From Anaerolineales bacterium (lineage in GTDB: Bacteria > Chloroflexota > Anaerolineae > Anaerolineales > UBA11579), in NCBI GenBank assembly GCA_019454165.1, contig CP075367.1, positions 2,177,717 through 2,241,716 on the forward strand: DNA of 64,000 nt. The letters run 5' to 3'. The notes beneath the pieces are model-generated. The model saw only the letters and a program-made list of their open reading frames with translations. It was not told the origin of the DNA and did not search any database. This document shows, one piece after another, positions 9,137 to 18,510 of this stretch (within the stretch, counting starts at the first letter, position 1; each line of letters starts with the position of its first letter). Position numbers and translations under genes: made by a program.

Positions 9137-11284
9137 CTAGTTATCCGCGGCAACCAGATACATCAGAAAATCGCGCGTCGGGGTTTGGCTGGTGAATGTG
9201 GTCAGCACGCCCTGCGGGAACAGCTGCTGCAGGGTGCTGGCCGCAAGTGTATCCTCTGGCTTCAGCAGGTACAGCCGCGGGGCCGGCACGTTGGCGGTGT
9301 TGGCCAACTGCTCCGGCCACACGGCGTAATCGTGGCCCGGCTTGCCGGCTTCCATCGCCACCAGGCGCGTATCCACCCAGTGCGGGTATCCCACCACCCA
9401 GGCGCTCTCCAGCGTGCCGAAGCTATTGGCGTAGTCGGCGATCACCTGGCCCATCTCTCGGCTATTCCATGAGTTGGCCGTATAGTTGCGCGTGTATTCA
9501 CCAAAGAACAGGCCGTAGTTCAGCAGCGCCACCAAACCCAGCACGCCGATCCCCAGCGCCTGCGCCAGTCGCAAACCCAGCCCGCCGCGCAGGCGGGTGC
9601 GGATGCTGTGCAACACCGCGTCCAGCGCAAGCGCGCACAGCAGGAACGCCGGGATCCACGCCGCGCTGGCGCGGTTCATGGCCGGGTTCTCCTCGGGGAA
9701 GGCCAGCGAAAGCGTCGAGGGCAGCATCAGCAGCGGGATGCTCACGAGCAGGAACAGATCCTGCCAATGGCGGTGGCGCACATAGCGCATCACCGCCAGG
9801 CACACACCCAGCAGCAACAGCGCGCCGCTCAGCGGGTCGAAGGCGGGCTTGCGCACCGTGCCCACGACCCACAGCGTGCCGCCCGAATAGTTGAACAGCC
9901 CCAGCCCCTTGACCACATTACTGGCGAAGATGCCCGCCGGCGCGGCGGGATACTCGCGCTCGGCTTCGCCGAGCCGCGTCATCACGCGCTGGTTGACCAG
10001 CGCCGGGTTGTCGATGGCGAAGCGCAGCAAGGGCGTGGTCGCCAGGATGGCGACCACCGCCAGCAGCACCGCGCCCAGCACAGCCTGGCTGCGCGCCTGG
10101 GCGCTGCTGCGATGCAGCAGGAAGATGCCCACCGCCGCGGCGGCCACCAGGGGCATGATGCGGAAGGCAGTGTAGCCGTTCAACCCGATGCCCATGAACA
10201 GCCCCGCCAGCAGGAAGTCGTTCAGGCTGCTGCGGCGCAAGCCGCGCAGCAAGTAATACAGCGTCGGCGCGGCCAGCGCCGCATACAGGCCAAAGTTCAA
10301 GCCCAGGCGTGAGAGCACGTTGGGCCAATACGCCAGTCCCGTAAATAGCAGGGCAAACAAGCCCACCCAGCGGCCGCCCAGCTCTTTGCCCAGCAAGTAC
10401 ATGTATGCGAGCGAAGCGAACGCGACCAGCGCGCTGCTGAGCTTGAGGGTCAGGAAGCTGGCGCCGGTGCCGAACAGGTTCGCGACCCAAGCGGCCAGAT
10501 AGAACGGCAGCGGTTCGCGGCCGGTGTTGCGCTCAAAAAAGATGGATGTCTTGCCGTTCTGAACATCGAGCACATCCATCAGCATTTCGGCATGGTCGCT
10601 CACCATCTCGGGCGGCGTGACGCTCAGCTGATGAAAGCGGAAGAACGCGATCAGGCCGAAGGCCAGCAGCACCAGCAGGCTCCAGCGCGAGAGCGTGATC
10701 TTGAACTCCGGCTGGGCCAGCCAACCGGCAGCCCGGCTGCGCAGGCTGGCCGCCTTGGCGGCCGGCCGCGGCTGCCAGAACGCGTACAGCACGCTGCCCA
10801 CCGCGCCCAGCCAGCAGGCCACGTTGAGCAAGTTGAGCTGGTTATTGCCGCTCAGCAGGAAGGCCAGCACGAACAACACGCCGGCGGCCAGCAGCGGCGT
10901 GCGCCGGAAGACGGCCACGCCTTTGTGCTCATCGGCAGGCGTCAGTTGCGGCAGGCTCCACTCGCCTTCCACATAGGCCCAGGCGGCCAACCCCGCCGCC
11001 AGCAGCAGCACGCTGGCCGCCAAGGCCCAGGCGCCTCCACCGGATGACGCCAGCAGCACCTGGCCTACAAAGAACAGCCCGAACGCGCCGACGCTGCGCC
11101 AAGGCACCTGCGCCAGCGTGAACGCTGGCGCAGCTCGCTTGGCGCGCGGGCGGGCAGTGGCCGCGGCCGGTTTGCCAGCCGCCCGCACCCGGCTGCGGCC
11201 GCTGCGCGGCAGCGGCGGCACCGCCGGCGCCTTTTGCCCGCTCAGCAAGGCTTTCAGATAATCGAGAACACTGGGTTCTGGCAT
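9137..11284 (-). CDS. PMT/GT39-like GT-C membrane glycosyltransferase
   Basis: The 715-residue protein starts with a cytoplasmic stretch of about 65 residues rich in Arg, Pro and Ala. About a dozen hydrophobic helices follow. After a helix near residues 195-210 comes FFRFHQLSVTPPEMVSDHAE, where the acidic pair fits the first-loop motif of GT-C enzymes. It also has the usual NTGREPLPFYLAAW-type loop and a soluble C-terminal segment of about 110 residues. Such enzymes use polyprenyl-phosphate sugars at the outer membrane face. It is the first gene of a tight minus-strand run with the 1717-residue fusion (2-bp gap) and the DUF2298 gene. A small hairpin (GGCCT-TGAAC-AGGCC, 11291-11305) sits just upstream of the ATG. 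Donor and acceptor cannot be told from sequence. Confidence 0.8.
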   Translation of the reverse strand: MPEPSVLDYLKALLSGQKAPAVPPLPRSGRSRVRAAGKPAAATARPRAKRAAPAFTLAQVPWRSVGAFGLFFVGQVLLASSGGGAWALAASVLLLAAGLAAWAYVEGEWSLPQLTPADEHKGVAVFRRTPLLAAGVLFVLAFLLSGNNQLNLLNVACWLGAVGSVLYAFWQPRPAAKAASLRSRAAGWLAQPEFKITLSRWSLLVLLAFGLIAFFRFHQLSVTPPEMVSDHAEMLMDVLDVQNGKTSIFFERNTGREPLPFYLAAWVANLFGTGASFLTLKLSSALVAFASLAYMYLLGKELGGRWVGLFALLFTGLAYWPNVLSRLGLNFGLYAALAAPTLYYLLRGLRRSSLNDFLLAGLFMGIGLNGYTAFRIMPLVAAAAVGIFLLHRSSAQARSQAVLGAVLLAVVAILATTPLLRFAIDNPALVNQRVMTRLGEAEREYPAAPAGIFASNVVKGLGLFNYSGGTLWVVGTVRKPAFDPLSGALLLLGVCLAVMRYVRHRHWQDLFLLVSIPLLMLPSTLSLAFPEENPAMNRASAAWIPAFLLCALALDAVLHSIRTRLRGGLGLRLAQALGIGVLGLVALLNYGLFFGEYTRNYTANSWNSREMGQVIADYANSFGTLESAWVVGYPHWVDTRLVAMEAGKPGHDYAVWPEQLANTANVPAPRLYLLKPEDTLAASTLQQLFPQGVLTTFTSQTPTRDFLMYLVAADN

Positions 11285-11644
11285 AGAGGTGGCCTGTTCA
11301 AGGCCAGGTTGATTTTATCGTAGGGCGCATACCGCGCAGCGGATGTAAGGGATTAATTAGCTGGGGTTAGGGGGGCTTGGCTTAGCTCACTCATCCCGCA
11401 ATTCGCAGGTGGGTCGAGAGTATCCTGGTTTTGTCCCTGTCGCTAGTCTGCAACGCGGGTCTCACTGAAGCCTAGCGAGAATTGCAAATACCACGCATAC
11501 AGTCTGGAGGGGTTCTGCGCTGCTCCGCAGCGCAGGGGGAACTGCTAACACGAAGTGTAATCCCCCTAAGCGGGGTCACAGGGGCAGAGCCCCTGAAAAG
11601 GAAAATGTCTTCAAGTCCTCGTATAAAGAAGTTTATTTGTAGCC
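11285..11644. repeat. Gene-free 360 bp with palindromic hairpins
   Basis: No credible gene is present. The right half holds compact palindromes: CTGCGCTGC-TCC-GCAGCGCAG (11515-11535), ACAC-GAA-GTGT (11548-11558), GGGGGA/TCCCCC arms enclosing it, and CAGGGGC-AGA-GCCCCTG (11579-11595). The whole stretch from about 11508 to 11598 looks like one structured repeat unit. The left half (11300-11500) shows nothing I can assign. Confidence 0.55.
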
Positions 11645-12466
11645 TCACCGCCGCCGGGCTACATACCAGGTGTACGTGCCCTCAGGGTCGGCGCCGTGGT
11701 CCGCGTGGGCCGCGAAGACGCGCTCAGTCAGGCCCAGGTTGGCGCGCGCCGGCCACAGCACCCAGCGGCCGAACAGCTTGCGGGCCACATAGCTCGGCAG
11801 GCCAAAGTAGTGGCCCCACTCCAACGCATGCAATGCAACCGGCGGGAAGTAGTGCCACCACGCCTCCACATCAAAGCCGGCCTCATCCAGCCGCGCCGCC
11901 CACTCCTCCGGCGAGAGCATATTCACATGCCGCGAGATGCGCGTGAACAGGCGTACATAGCCATCCGCCAAACCCTTCAAGCCCAGTTTGCGCAGCCAGT
12001 TGGCGATCGAGAGATTGTGCGGCCAGCGATGGTTCGGCACGCAGAACAGGAACAAGCCGCCCTTGCGCACCAGGCGGCCGGTCTCGTTCAGCACTTCTTG
12101 CAAATTGGGGATGTGCTCCAGCACGGAGTTGCTCAGCGCGCTGGCAAAGTGGCCGCCCGCCAGCGGGGTGCGGTGGCCCAGGGCCTGCACCAGCCCGGTG
12201 TATGCGCCCCACGTCTTGGCTTCCTGCAGCGAAACGAAAGCCGGGTCCAGCCCCACATCCAGCTTGCGCTCAAACACCTGGCTGGCAAAATGGCCGTCAC
12301 CGCAGCCGAGGTCATATACCGGCGCGGCCAACTCAAAGTCCTTGTAAAAATCCGCCTCAACCGCCCGCAATAGCGCCCGGAAGTACGGCAGCGCCTGCAG
12401 CTGCACCCGCCAATGTGGGTTTGTGCCTTCGCGACGCACAGCAGATGTTTGCGGCGGAAGGCTCAT
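11645..12466 (-). CDS. Class I SAM-dependent methyltransferase
   Basis: The 273-residue protein has the Rossmann-fold SAM-binding motif I, VYDLGCGDGHFA, at about residues 50-61. The acidic post-I residue follows in VGLDPAFV, and the motif IV-like region is ALSNSVLEHIPNLQEVLNE. This is the Methyltransf_11 layout. Most such enzymes methylate small molecules or sugars. Its ATG overlaps the TGA of the GT4 gene by 4 bp, so the pair is coupled. Next to glycosyltransferases and an epimerase, a role in O-methylating a surface sugar or lipid carrier is the simplest inference. The substrate is unknown. Confidence 0.85.
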   Translation of the reverse strand: MSLPPQTSAVRREGTNPHWRVQLQALPYFRALLRAVEADFYKDFELAAPVYDLGCGDGHFASQVFERKLDVGLDPAFVSLQEAKTWGAYTGLVQALGHRTPLAGGHFASALSNSVLEHIPNLQEVLNETGRLVRKGGLFLFCVPNHRWPHNLSIANWLRKLGLKGLADGYVRLFTRISRHVNMLSPEEWAARLDEAGFDVEAWWHYFPPVALHALEWGHYFGLPSYVARKLFGRWVLWPARANLGLTERVFAAHADHGADPEGTYTWYVARRR

Positions 12467-13629
12467 TTGCCCACCTCACGCGCGATCTCTTCGAACAGGG
12501 TTTCATGCCGCGCCGCGCAGGTCTGCGGGCTGAACTCAGCGCGCAGTGCGTCCGTATCGCCGCGGTACGTGCCCGGGTTGGACAACACTTCGATCATGTT
12601 GGCGGCCAGCGCGTCCGCATCCCCCACCGGCGAGACCAGGCCCATGCCGCTCATGCGCACCGGCTGGCGCACGCCGGGCAGCGCCGAAGCGACCACCGGT
12701 TTGCCGCTCATCATGGCTTCGATCTGCACAAAGCCAAAGGTCTCGGTCGAGTTGGTGCTCGGCACCACCAGCAGGTCCAGCCCCTGATAGAACGAGGGCA
12801 TGTCCTTCATCGGCAAGGTGCCGAGGAATTTCCACTGGCCGGCCTTCTCGTACTCGGCGATCAGCGGGAACAGGCGCTGGGCGTACTCTTCCTCACCCAG
12901 CACGTCCTTATACTGGCCGGCGAACCATACCTGGGCATCCGGGAACTTCTCCAAAACCTTGGGCAGCGCCTGCAGCAAAACTTCCACGCCCTTCTCGGCC
13001 GCGAACCGCGTCGCCATGGCGATCACTGGCCGCCGGCCGGCGGGGTTGTGGGCGGCCGCAAACGCGGCCGCCGCCCCCGCATCCGCCGGCGGCAGCTCCA
13101 CCGCCGGTGAGATCACGCGCACCTTGTGCGCAAAACGGCGCAGGTACGGCGAATGGCTGGCAAAGTCCTCTGTATATGAAGAGATGCGGTGCGTGAAGCG
13201 GGCAGCCATATCGTTCATGAAGTTGATGACGAAGTTGACGAAGCGGTTAAACAAGCCTGACGACAGGATCAGGTCCGAGTGATAAATGATGACGGTTGGC
13301 TTCTTCAGCAGCCAGCCGCGGATCGCCAGGCCGGCCGCATCGAACTGCGGCAGATGCAGCAGGAGCGCATCATGCTTGCGGGTCTCCTGCCAGGCCACCC
13401 GGCCCAGGCTGGGCATGATCACGCCCTTGCTGATGCGCAGCGCCACCGGCACCCGCCGAATGCGCACGCCATCCTGCACCTCTTCCAGCGGCAGCTCCTT
13501 CTCGAACTGCGAGGTCAGCACAGTCACCTCATGCCCGCGCTGCACCAGCGCCTTGGCCAGCCGCTCGGCGTAGATGGTCAGCCCGCTGGTATGCGGGCGG
13601 TAATAGGTCAATACCGTCAGGATACGCAC
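12463..13629 (-). CDS. GT4-family glycosyltransferase
   Basis: The 388-residue protein has the GT-B fold layout of retaining GT4 enzymes. The N-terminal domain starts RILTVLTYYRPHTSGL, with the Gly-rich acceptor-side loop and GHEVTVLTSQ. The C-terminal domain has the donor-binding EX7E-type motif STETFGFVQIEAMMSGKPVV. No membrane helix is seen, so it should act in the cytoplasm or at the inner membrane face, adding a sugar from an NDP donor. The start is GTG. A TAAACT box 6 bp upstream suggests a leaderless message. It is coupled to the methyltransferase by a 4-bp overlap. The linkage and sugar cannot be predicted. Confidence 0.88.
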   Translation of the reverse strand: MRILTVLTYYRPHTSGLTIYAERLAKALVQRGHEVTVLTSQFEKELPLEEVQDGVRIRRVPVALRISKGVIMPSLGRVAWQETRKHDALLLHLPQFDAAGLAIRGWLLKKPTVIIYHSDLILSSGLFNRFVNFVINFMNDMAARFTHRISSYTEDFASHSPYLRRFAHKVRVISPAVELPPADAGAAAAFAAAHNPAGRRPVIAMATRFAAEKGVEVLLQALPKVLEKFPDAQVWFAGQYKDVLGEEEYAQRLFPLIAEYEKAGQWKFLGTLPMKDMPSFYQGLDLLVVPSTNSTETFGFVQIEAMMSGKPVVASALPGVRQPVRMSGMGLVSPVGDADALAANMIEVLSNPGTYRGDTDALRAEFSPQTCAARHETLFEEIAREVGK

Positions 13630-13670
13630 GGCGTCAGTTTATCGCAGAACAGGTGAGAGCAAGAAGAATA

Positions 13671-13738
13671 ACCACAAAGACACAAAGGACACAAAGTTCT
13701 TCCTTAGAAATTCTTTGTGCTCTTTGTGTCTTTGTGGT
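13671..13738. repeat. CACAAAGACACAAAG inverted repeat (dispersed family copy 1)
   Basis: Two 26-bp arms, 13671-13696 and 13713-13738, form a near-perfect inverted repeat built from ACCACAAAGACACAAAG and its complement. Related single arms occur at about 18435-18470 and 25045-25080. It lies in the gap between the epimerase stop and the GT4 start, so it could fold in RNA or act as a mobile non-coding repeat. Confidence 0.75.
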
Positions 13739-13746
13739 GAAGAAAC

Positions 13747-14778
13747 CTAATCAAAAAGCTCGCGGTGCGCCTGCACCCAGGCCACCAACTCCGCCGTGCC
13801 CTGCTCCACCCCCACCTTCGGCTTCCAACCCAGCGCCTTCTTCGCCTTGCGGATGTCGCTGATATACACCTTCTGGTCGCCCGGGCGGGTCGGCCCGTAG
13901 CTCACCGGGATCTTGCACCCCAGCAGTTGCTCCAGCAGCGGGCCGCATTCCTTCCATATAGACAGCGTGAAGTCCGGCCCGCCGCCAATATTGAACGCCT
14001 CGCCCGCCACCTTCTTCTGCTTGGCGATCGCCGCGTCGTAGGCGGCGATCAAGTCGCTCACATGCAGCATGTCGCGCACTTGCTTGCCGTCGCCGTAGAT
14101 GCTGATCGGCTTGCCCAGCACCGCCGCGATCACGAACCACGCCAGCCAGCCCTGGTCCTCCACGCCGAACTGGCGCGGGCCATAGATACAACTCTGGCGG
14201 AACACCACCGAGGGGATGCCGTAGATGCGCGCATAATCGCGCACATACTGCTCGGCCGCGCCCTTCGAGCAGCCATACGGGGAGTGAAAGTCCAACTGCT
14301 GCGTCTCGGGCAGGCCGTGCGGCAGCTTGGCGTAGCGATAGCGCGTCTTTTGCGCCACCAGGCGGTGCTCCAGCATCTCGCCGTAGACCTTATTGGTCGA
14401 TGAATAAATAATGAAGGGCTTATGGCCGGCCTGGCGGGCTGCTTCCAGCACATTGAACGTGCCCAGCGCATTAATTTCAAAATCGGTGCGAGGGTCGGTC
14501 ACCGAAGAGGTCACCGCCACCTGCCCTGCCAGATGCACGATCACATCGGCATTGGCCACTGGCTCGTGCAGCGCACCGGCCGTGCGCACATCCCCCACCA
14601 CCAGATCGAACGATTCCGCGCCGTGGCTCTCACGCAGCCAGGCCAGGTTGCGCTCGGCCCCCTTGCGCGAGAGATTATCGAAGATAACCACGCGCTCGCC
14701 GCGGCCCAGCAGGGCATTGGCGTAATTCGAGCCAATGAACCCCGCGCCGCCGGTCAATAGATACGTTTTCTTTGCCAT
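13747..14778 (-). CDS. NAD-dependent nucleotide-sugar epimerase/dehydratase (CDP-paratose 2-epimerase-like)
   Basis: The 343-residue protein is an extended short-chain dehydrogenase. It has the NAD-binding TGGAGFIG at residues 9-16, the STNKVYG segment at about 127-133 with the catalytic Ser/Thr, and the YxxxK pair Y168/K172 in SPYGCSK. The C-terminal part (YGDGKQVRDMLHVSDL, FNIGGG) is typical of nucleotide-sugar epimerases. Overall it most resembles CDP-paratose 2-epimerase-type proteins. I chose the ATG at 14778 because the fold begins right there; frame further upstream runs into the neighbouring gene. It ends at TAG 13747-13749. It lies 2 bp after the flippase-like gene and probably supplies an activated sugar to the glycan block. 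Confidence 0.85.
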   Translation of the reverse strand: MAKKTYLLTGGAGFIGSNYANALLGRGERVVIFDNLSRKGAERNLAWLRESHGAESFDLVVGDVRTAGALHEPVANADVIVHLAGQVAVTSSVTDPRTDFEINALGTFNVLEAARQAGHKPFIIYSSTNKVYGEMLEHRLVAQKTRYRYAKLPHGLPETQQLDFHSPYGCSKGAAEQYVRDYARIYGIPSVVFRQSCIYGPRQFGVEDQGWLAWFVIAAVLGKPISIYGDGKQVRDMLHVSDLIAAYDAAIAKQKKVAGEAFNIGGGPDFTLSIWKECGPLLEQLLGCKIPVSYGPTRPGDQKVYISDIRKAKKALGWKPKVGVEQGTAELVAWVQAHRELFD

Positions 14779-14780
14779 AG

Positions 14781-15785
14781 TTAAGCCTGCCGGTTGAGCA
14801 GCTTGCGGTAGATCCCACCCAGGGATTCGCCCTGCTGCCAGAAGCCAATAATGCCAAGGATTCCGGTAACTGCAAAGTAGGTCAGATGGCCCACCACCGC
14901 AAACGCCAGCGCCACCGCCGGGTCGGCATTGAAGAAGCTCAACGCGCCCACCAGCACACCTTCGAACACGCCGATGTACCCCGGTGAAGATGGCAGCGCC
15001 ACGCCCAGGGAGGCCACGCCAACACTGAAGAAGCCCCACAGCCATTCCGCCAGCGGGAAGAATGCCCGCATCAGCACAAAATACCAGGCCACGTTGAACA
15101 GCCAGGTCAGCAGCATCCAGAACAAGACCCGCCCAAAGCGCTTGCCATCCTGCAACACAGACAGCCCCTGCGTGAACGAGCTGGCTTTGTCCACCAGCCA
15201 CGCGCGCAGCTTGGGCCAGCGCCCAGTCAGCCGCTCCATCAGCTTCGGAACCTGCTTGGGATTATTGGCCATCCAGAACAACAACACGAAGCCGACTGCC
15301 ACCAACCCCAGCGATATATACGCCGCGGTACGCGCCCAATCCGCCCCCACCACCAACGGCAGCGTGAACAGCAAGATGCCCGCCGCCAGCCCAAGATCGA
15401 ACACGCGCTCCACCACCACGGTGGATAGCGCTTCCCAGAAGCCCATCTTGGCGCGGTTGCTGATCAGCAGCGCCCGCCCCAGCTCGCCCAGGCGGAAGGG
15501 CAATACATTGTTAAGCAAATAGGCCTGGTTCAGTACCAGAAAGCTGTCTTTGAACGAGGCCCGCTCTTGCAAAATAGTGCGCCAGGCGATGGTACGCGTC
15601 GTCAGCGTGCCGAGAAAGAACACCAGCACCAGCGGGAACCAACTGAAGTCCGCAATTCGCAACGCTGGCCCCAGTTGCTCCATATCAATGAAGTAGAACA
15701 GGCCCACCACGGCCGCCACGGTAACCAGCAGGCCGGGCAGCAAACGCAACAAGGTGTTCGAGCCGGCGGGCTTAGTTTTTGTCAT
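14781..15785 (-). CDS. LPG_synthase_TM / flippase-like membrane protein
   Basis: The 334-residue protein has about eight membrane helices and matches the AglD/MprF N-terminal-like family (LPG_synthase_TM, UPF0104). Typical features are ITRTIAWR-like [12 protein letters not shown] near residue 60, [18 protein letters not shown] at about 88-105, [10 protein letters not shown] at about 123-132, and [13 protein letters not shown] near residue 260. In other species relatives move or modify lipids, or take part in lipid-linked glycan handling. Here the neighbouring epimerase (2 bp downstream) and glycosyltransferases suggest transport or handling of a lipid-linked sugar. Its first 14 bp overlap the end of lepA, so it is probably read through from lepA. 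Confidence 0.85.
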   Translation of the reverse strand: MTKTKPAGSNTLLRLLPGLLVTVAAVVGLFYFIDMEQLGPALRIADFSWFPLVLVFFLGTLTTRTIAWRTILQERASFKDSFLVLNQAYLLNNVLPFRLGELGRALLISNRAKMGFWEALSTVVVERVFDLGLAAGILLFTLPLVVGADWARTAAYISLGLVAVGFVLLFWMANNPKQVPKLMERLTGRWPKLRAWLVDKASSFTQGLSVLQDGKRFGRVLFWMLLTWLFNVAWYFVLMRAFFPLAEWLWGFFSVGVASLGVALPSSPGYIGVFEGVLVGALSFFNADPAVALAFAVVGHLTYFAVTGILGIIGFWQQGESLGGIYRKLLNRQA

Positions 15786-17574
15786 CGCTCAGGCGCAGCA
15801 CGGCCAGGAAAGCCTCTTGGGGGATCTCAACGCTGCCCACCATCTTCATGCGCTTCTTGCCCTTCTTTTGCTTTTCCAGCAACTTGCGCTTGCGCGTAAT
15901 ATCGCCGCCATAGCACTTGGCCAGCACGTCTTTGCGCATTGCCTGCACGTTGGCGCGTGAGATGACCCGCCCCTGCGAGACTGCCTGGATCGGCACCACG
16001 AACATCTGGCGCGGGATCAGGTCTTTCAGCTTGGTGATCACCGCCTGGCCCTTATGAAAGGCCGAGTCCTTGTGCACGATGGTGGTGAACGCATCCACCG
16101 ACTCGTAGTTCACATGGATCTCGAGCTTGACCAGCTTGTCAGCCCGGTATTCCTTGAACTGGTAATCCAGCGAGGCATAGCCGCGCGTCACAGACTTGAG
16201 CTGGTCAAAGAAGTCAATAATGATCTCGGCCAGCGGAATTTCAAAGTTGAGTTGCACGCGGTCTTTGCCCTGGTGGTCCTGCCCGGTAAAGATGCCGCGG
16301 CGGCGCTTCACCATCTCCATCACCGGGCCGTAGTACGCGGTGGGCGTGAATATCTGGATGTCCATCCACGGCTCGCGCACCTCGGCGATCTCGCCCTCGT
16401 TCGGCAACTCGGCCGGCGAGTCGATCCGCAGGGTCTCGCCTGACTGCAGCACCACCTCATACGCCACCGAGGGCGCCGTGACGATAATGTCGAGGTCGTA
16501 CTCTCGCTCCAGGCGCTCCTGCACGATCTCCATATGGAACATGCCCAGGAAGCCGCAGCGGAAGCCGAAGTTCAACGCCTGCGAGGTCTCTGGCTCATAC
16601 ACCAATGACGCGTCGTTGAGCTGCAACTTCTCCAGCGCCTCTTTAAGCTCCTGGTAGTCGTCGCCCTCCACCGGATAGATGCCGGCGAACACCATCGACT
16701 TGACCTGGCGGTAGCCCGGCAGCGCTTCGGCTGCCGGCTCCGCCTTACTGGTCAGCGTGTCGCCCACGCGGCACTCCGAAACCGACTTGAAGCCGGTCGC
16801 CACATAGCCCACCTCGCCGGTGTTCAGGCTGGCGCCCGCCGTCAGCCGCGGCATGAAGCTGCCCACTTCGATCGGCTTGAACTCCGCGCCGGTGGCCATC
16901 AGGCGCAGGGTTTCGTCGCCCGCCACCTTGCCGTCCACAATGCGCACGTACGCCACGACGCCCTTGTAGGTGTCGTAGTGCGAGTCAAAGATCAGGGCGC
17001 GCAGCGGCGCATCCGGGTTGCCTTTCGGCGGCGGCACGCGTTGCACCACCGCTTCCAGCACGGCTTCCACGTTCAAGCCAGACTTGGCCGAGATCTGTAG
17101 CACTTCCTCGGCGGGCACGCCCAGCAGTTCCACGATCTCCGCCGTCACGCGCTCGGCGTCGGCCGCCGGCATATCGATCTTATTAATGACCGGGATGATC
17201 TCAAGGTCAGAGCCCAGCGCCAGATACAGGTTGGCCAGGGTCTGCGCTTGCACGCCCTGGCTGGCGTCCACGATCAGCACAGCGCCTTCGCACGCTTCCA
17301 GCGCCCGGCTGACCTCATAGCCGAAGTCCACATGGCCCGGGGTATCGATCAGGTGCAGCTCGTACTCCTGGCCGTCCTTGGCCTTGTACTGCATGCGCAC
17401 GGCCGAGGCCTTGATCGTGACGCCCTTCTCGCGCTCCAGGTCCATGCTGTCCAACACCTGGGCCTGCATGTCGCGCGCCGACACCGTGCCGGTCAGCTGC
17501 AGCAGCCGGTCTGCGAGGGTGGACTTGCCATGGTCAATATGGGCAATGATGCAAAAATTGCGGATATGTTGCAT
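15772..17574 (-). CDS. lepA: Elongation factor 4 (LepA)
   Basis: The 600-residue translational GTPase has the G1 loop AHIDHGKST at residues 11-19, the G3 motif DTPGHVDFG, and the G4 motif [11 protein letters not shown]. The LepA-specific C-terminal domain ends in [21 protein letters not shown], quoted here only as its [14 protein letters not shown] core. Length is as usual for LepA. EF4 acts on the ribosome and is thought to back-translocate stalled complexes. I place the start at ATG 17574, since the upstream in-frame TTG lacks a binding site. A TATACT box ends 9 bp before this ATG, suggesting a leaderless message. Confidence 0.97.
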   Translation of the reverse strand: MQHIRNFCIIAHIDHGKSTLADRLLQLTGTVSARDMQAQVLDSMDLEREKGVTIKASAVRMQYKAKDGQEYELHLIDTPGHVDFGYEVSRALEACEGAVLIVDASQGVQAQTLANLYLALGSDLEIIPVINKIDMPAADAERVTAEIVELLGVPAEEVLQISAKSGLNVEAVLEAVVQRVPPPKGNPDAPLRALIFDSHYDTYKGVVAYVRIVDGKVAGDETLRLMATGAEFKPIEVGSFMPRLTAGASLNTGEVGYVATGFKSVSECRVGDTLTSKAEPAAEALPGYRQVKSMVFAGIYPVEGDDYQELKEALEKLQLNDASLVYEPETSQALNFGFRCGFLGMFHMEIVQERLEREYDLDIIVTAPSVAYEVVLQSGETLRIDSPAELPNEGEIAEVREPWMDIQIFTPTAYYGPVMEMVKRRRGIFTGQDHQGKDRVQLNFEIPLAEIIIDFFDQLKSVTRGYASLDYQFKEYRADKLVKLEIHVNYESVDAFTTIVHKDSAFHKGQAVITKLKDLIPRQMFVVPIQAVSQGRVISRANVQAMRKDVLAKCYGGDITRKRKLLEKQKKGKKRMKMVGSVEIPQEAFLAVLRLSDDKN

Positions 17575-17583
17575 AGAGCGCAA

Positions 17584-17589
17584 AGTATA
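17584..17589 (-). promoter_or_regulatory. -10 box (TATACT) of lepA, leaderless arrangement
   Basis: TATACT on the minus strand lies 9 bp upstream of the lepA ATG. The predicted transcription start falls about 3 bases before the start codon. No Shine-Dalgarno sequence is present. Confidence 0.45.
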
Positions 17590-17638
17590 ACTGAGCGAAG
17601 GTTCAGCGCGACGGCAGGAGTGTTAGCGTAAGCGAAGG

Positions 17639-18346
17639 CTAGCGCGCAAGCCGCGCCAGCGTCTTCTCGCTGGTGATCTCGCGCAGCACGTCCGCCGCCA
17701 CCCAGCGCGCCGCCCGCGCCCCGGGCGCAGAGCCGCTGGCGCCGGCCGCACGGGCGATCCGCCTGGCGGACGCGGCCGTCTGCTTATTCAAAAACTTGCT
17801 GCGTTTGCCCAGCTGGCGCAGTGCCCAGCTGCTGGCCTTCTTCACAAAGTTGCGCTCATCATCCGCCACCGCTTCGATGGCCGCGAAGAAGCCCACGAAG
17901 GTTTCCTCGGGCTCCTGTTTGCGGTGCACTGCCAGCCAGGCCATCATCGCCAGCCCGGCCCGCCGCACGAACTCGCGCTTCGAGCGCGTCCATTCATACG
18001 CCTTGTCGAACGCATACGGCGTCGGCTCGAACAGATGGCCGGTCACCGTATCGCAAATATCCCATGAATGAAAATCGCGCACCCAGGCATCCATCTGCTT
18101 TCGGGTGACCCGCTTCGGGTCATCCACGAAGGCGGCCAGCAGCCGCGCCTCGTGATAGCCGCTTTCCCACAGCTCCAGCGCTAGCGCATGGTCCTTGCGG
18201 TGCTGCTTGGCGATGGCATGCAGCGCCGGGTGCGGCACGCCGAACGCCTTCTCGGTGGCGATGCCAAACCGCGCCATCCCCGCCAGATTCTTGTCCGTCC
18301 CCAACGATCTAAGTTGCTTGATGATGGCTTTAGATGTAGCGCTCAT
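17639..18346 (-). CDS. AlkD-family DNA alkylation repair protein
   Basis: The 235-residue, all-helical protein matches the DNA_alkylation (AlkC/AlkD HEAT-like repeat) family. It has FGIATEKAFGVPHPALHAIAK near the N-terminus (core GVPHPALHAIAK), the central WVRDFHSWDICDTVTGHLF region with the conserved W-D-x-x-D pattern (about residues 86-104), and RRAGLAMMAWLAVHRK. AlkD removes alkylated bases such as N7- and N3-alkylpurines without base flipping. The last 50 residues are basic and low-complexity. It lies between lepA and the gat operon on the same strand. A dispersed repeat abuts its start codon and may supply its promoter region. Confidence 0.85.
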   Translation of the reverse strand: MSATSKAIIKQLRSLGTDKNLAGMARFGIATEKAFGVPHPALHAIAKQHRKDHALALELWESGYHEARLLAAFVDDPKRVTRKQMDAWVRDFHSWDICDTVTGHLFEPTPYAFDKAYEWTRSKREFVRRAGLAMMAWLAVHRKQEPEETFVGFFAAIEAVADDERNFVKKASSWALRQLGKRSKFLNKQTAASARRIARAAGASGSAPGARAARWVAADVLREITSEKTLARLAR

Positions 18347-18349
18347 TGG

Positions 18350-18508
18350 TTTTATCCACAGATAAACACGGATTTGTCTTTATCTGCGTTCATCTGTGTT
18401 TATCTGTGGACTATCTTGTTAAGCAGCTGTCGAATCTTTCTTTGTGCCCTTTGTGTCTTTGTGGTTAAGCTTTTTTACCGCGTTCATCTGCGCCCATCTG
18501 CGGCTAAG
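18350..18508. repeat. Dispersed repeat copy 2: ATCTGTG and TTTGTGTCTTTGTGG blocks
   Basis: Three blocks lie head to tail. 18352-18411 is an inverted-repeat stretch of TTTATCCACAGATAAACAC with its complement TGTTTATCTGTGG. 18435-18470 holds CTTTGTGTCTTTGTGGTTAA. 18480-18508 is a diverged GTTCATCTGCGCCCATCTGC block. It fills the gap between gatA and the alkD-like gene. Confidence 0.7.
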
Positions 18509-18510
18509 CC

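Noticed and set aside
13653..13862. Small frame containing LCALCVFVVK
   Set aside because: It is read from the CACAAAG repeat, which gives the same peptide at another copy (18188-18886). This is repeat-derived, not a gene.
14779..15201. Upstream extension of the epimerase frame to 484 codons
   Set aside because: The added residues overlap the flippase-like gene and show no homology-like pattern. The Rossmann fold begins at the ATG at 14778.
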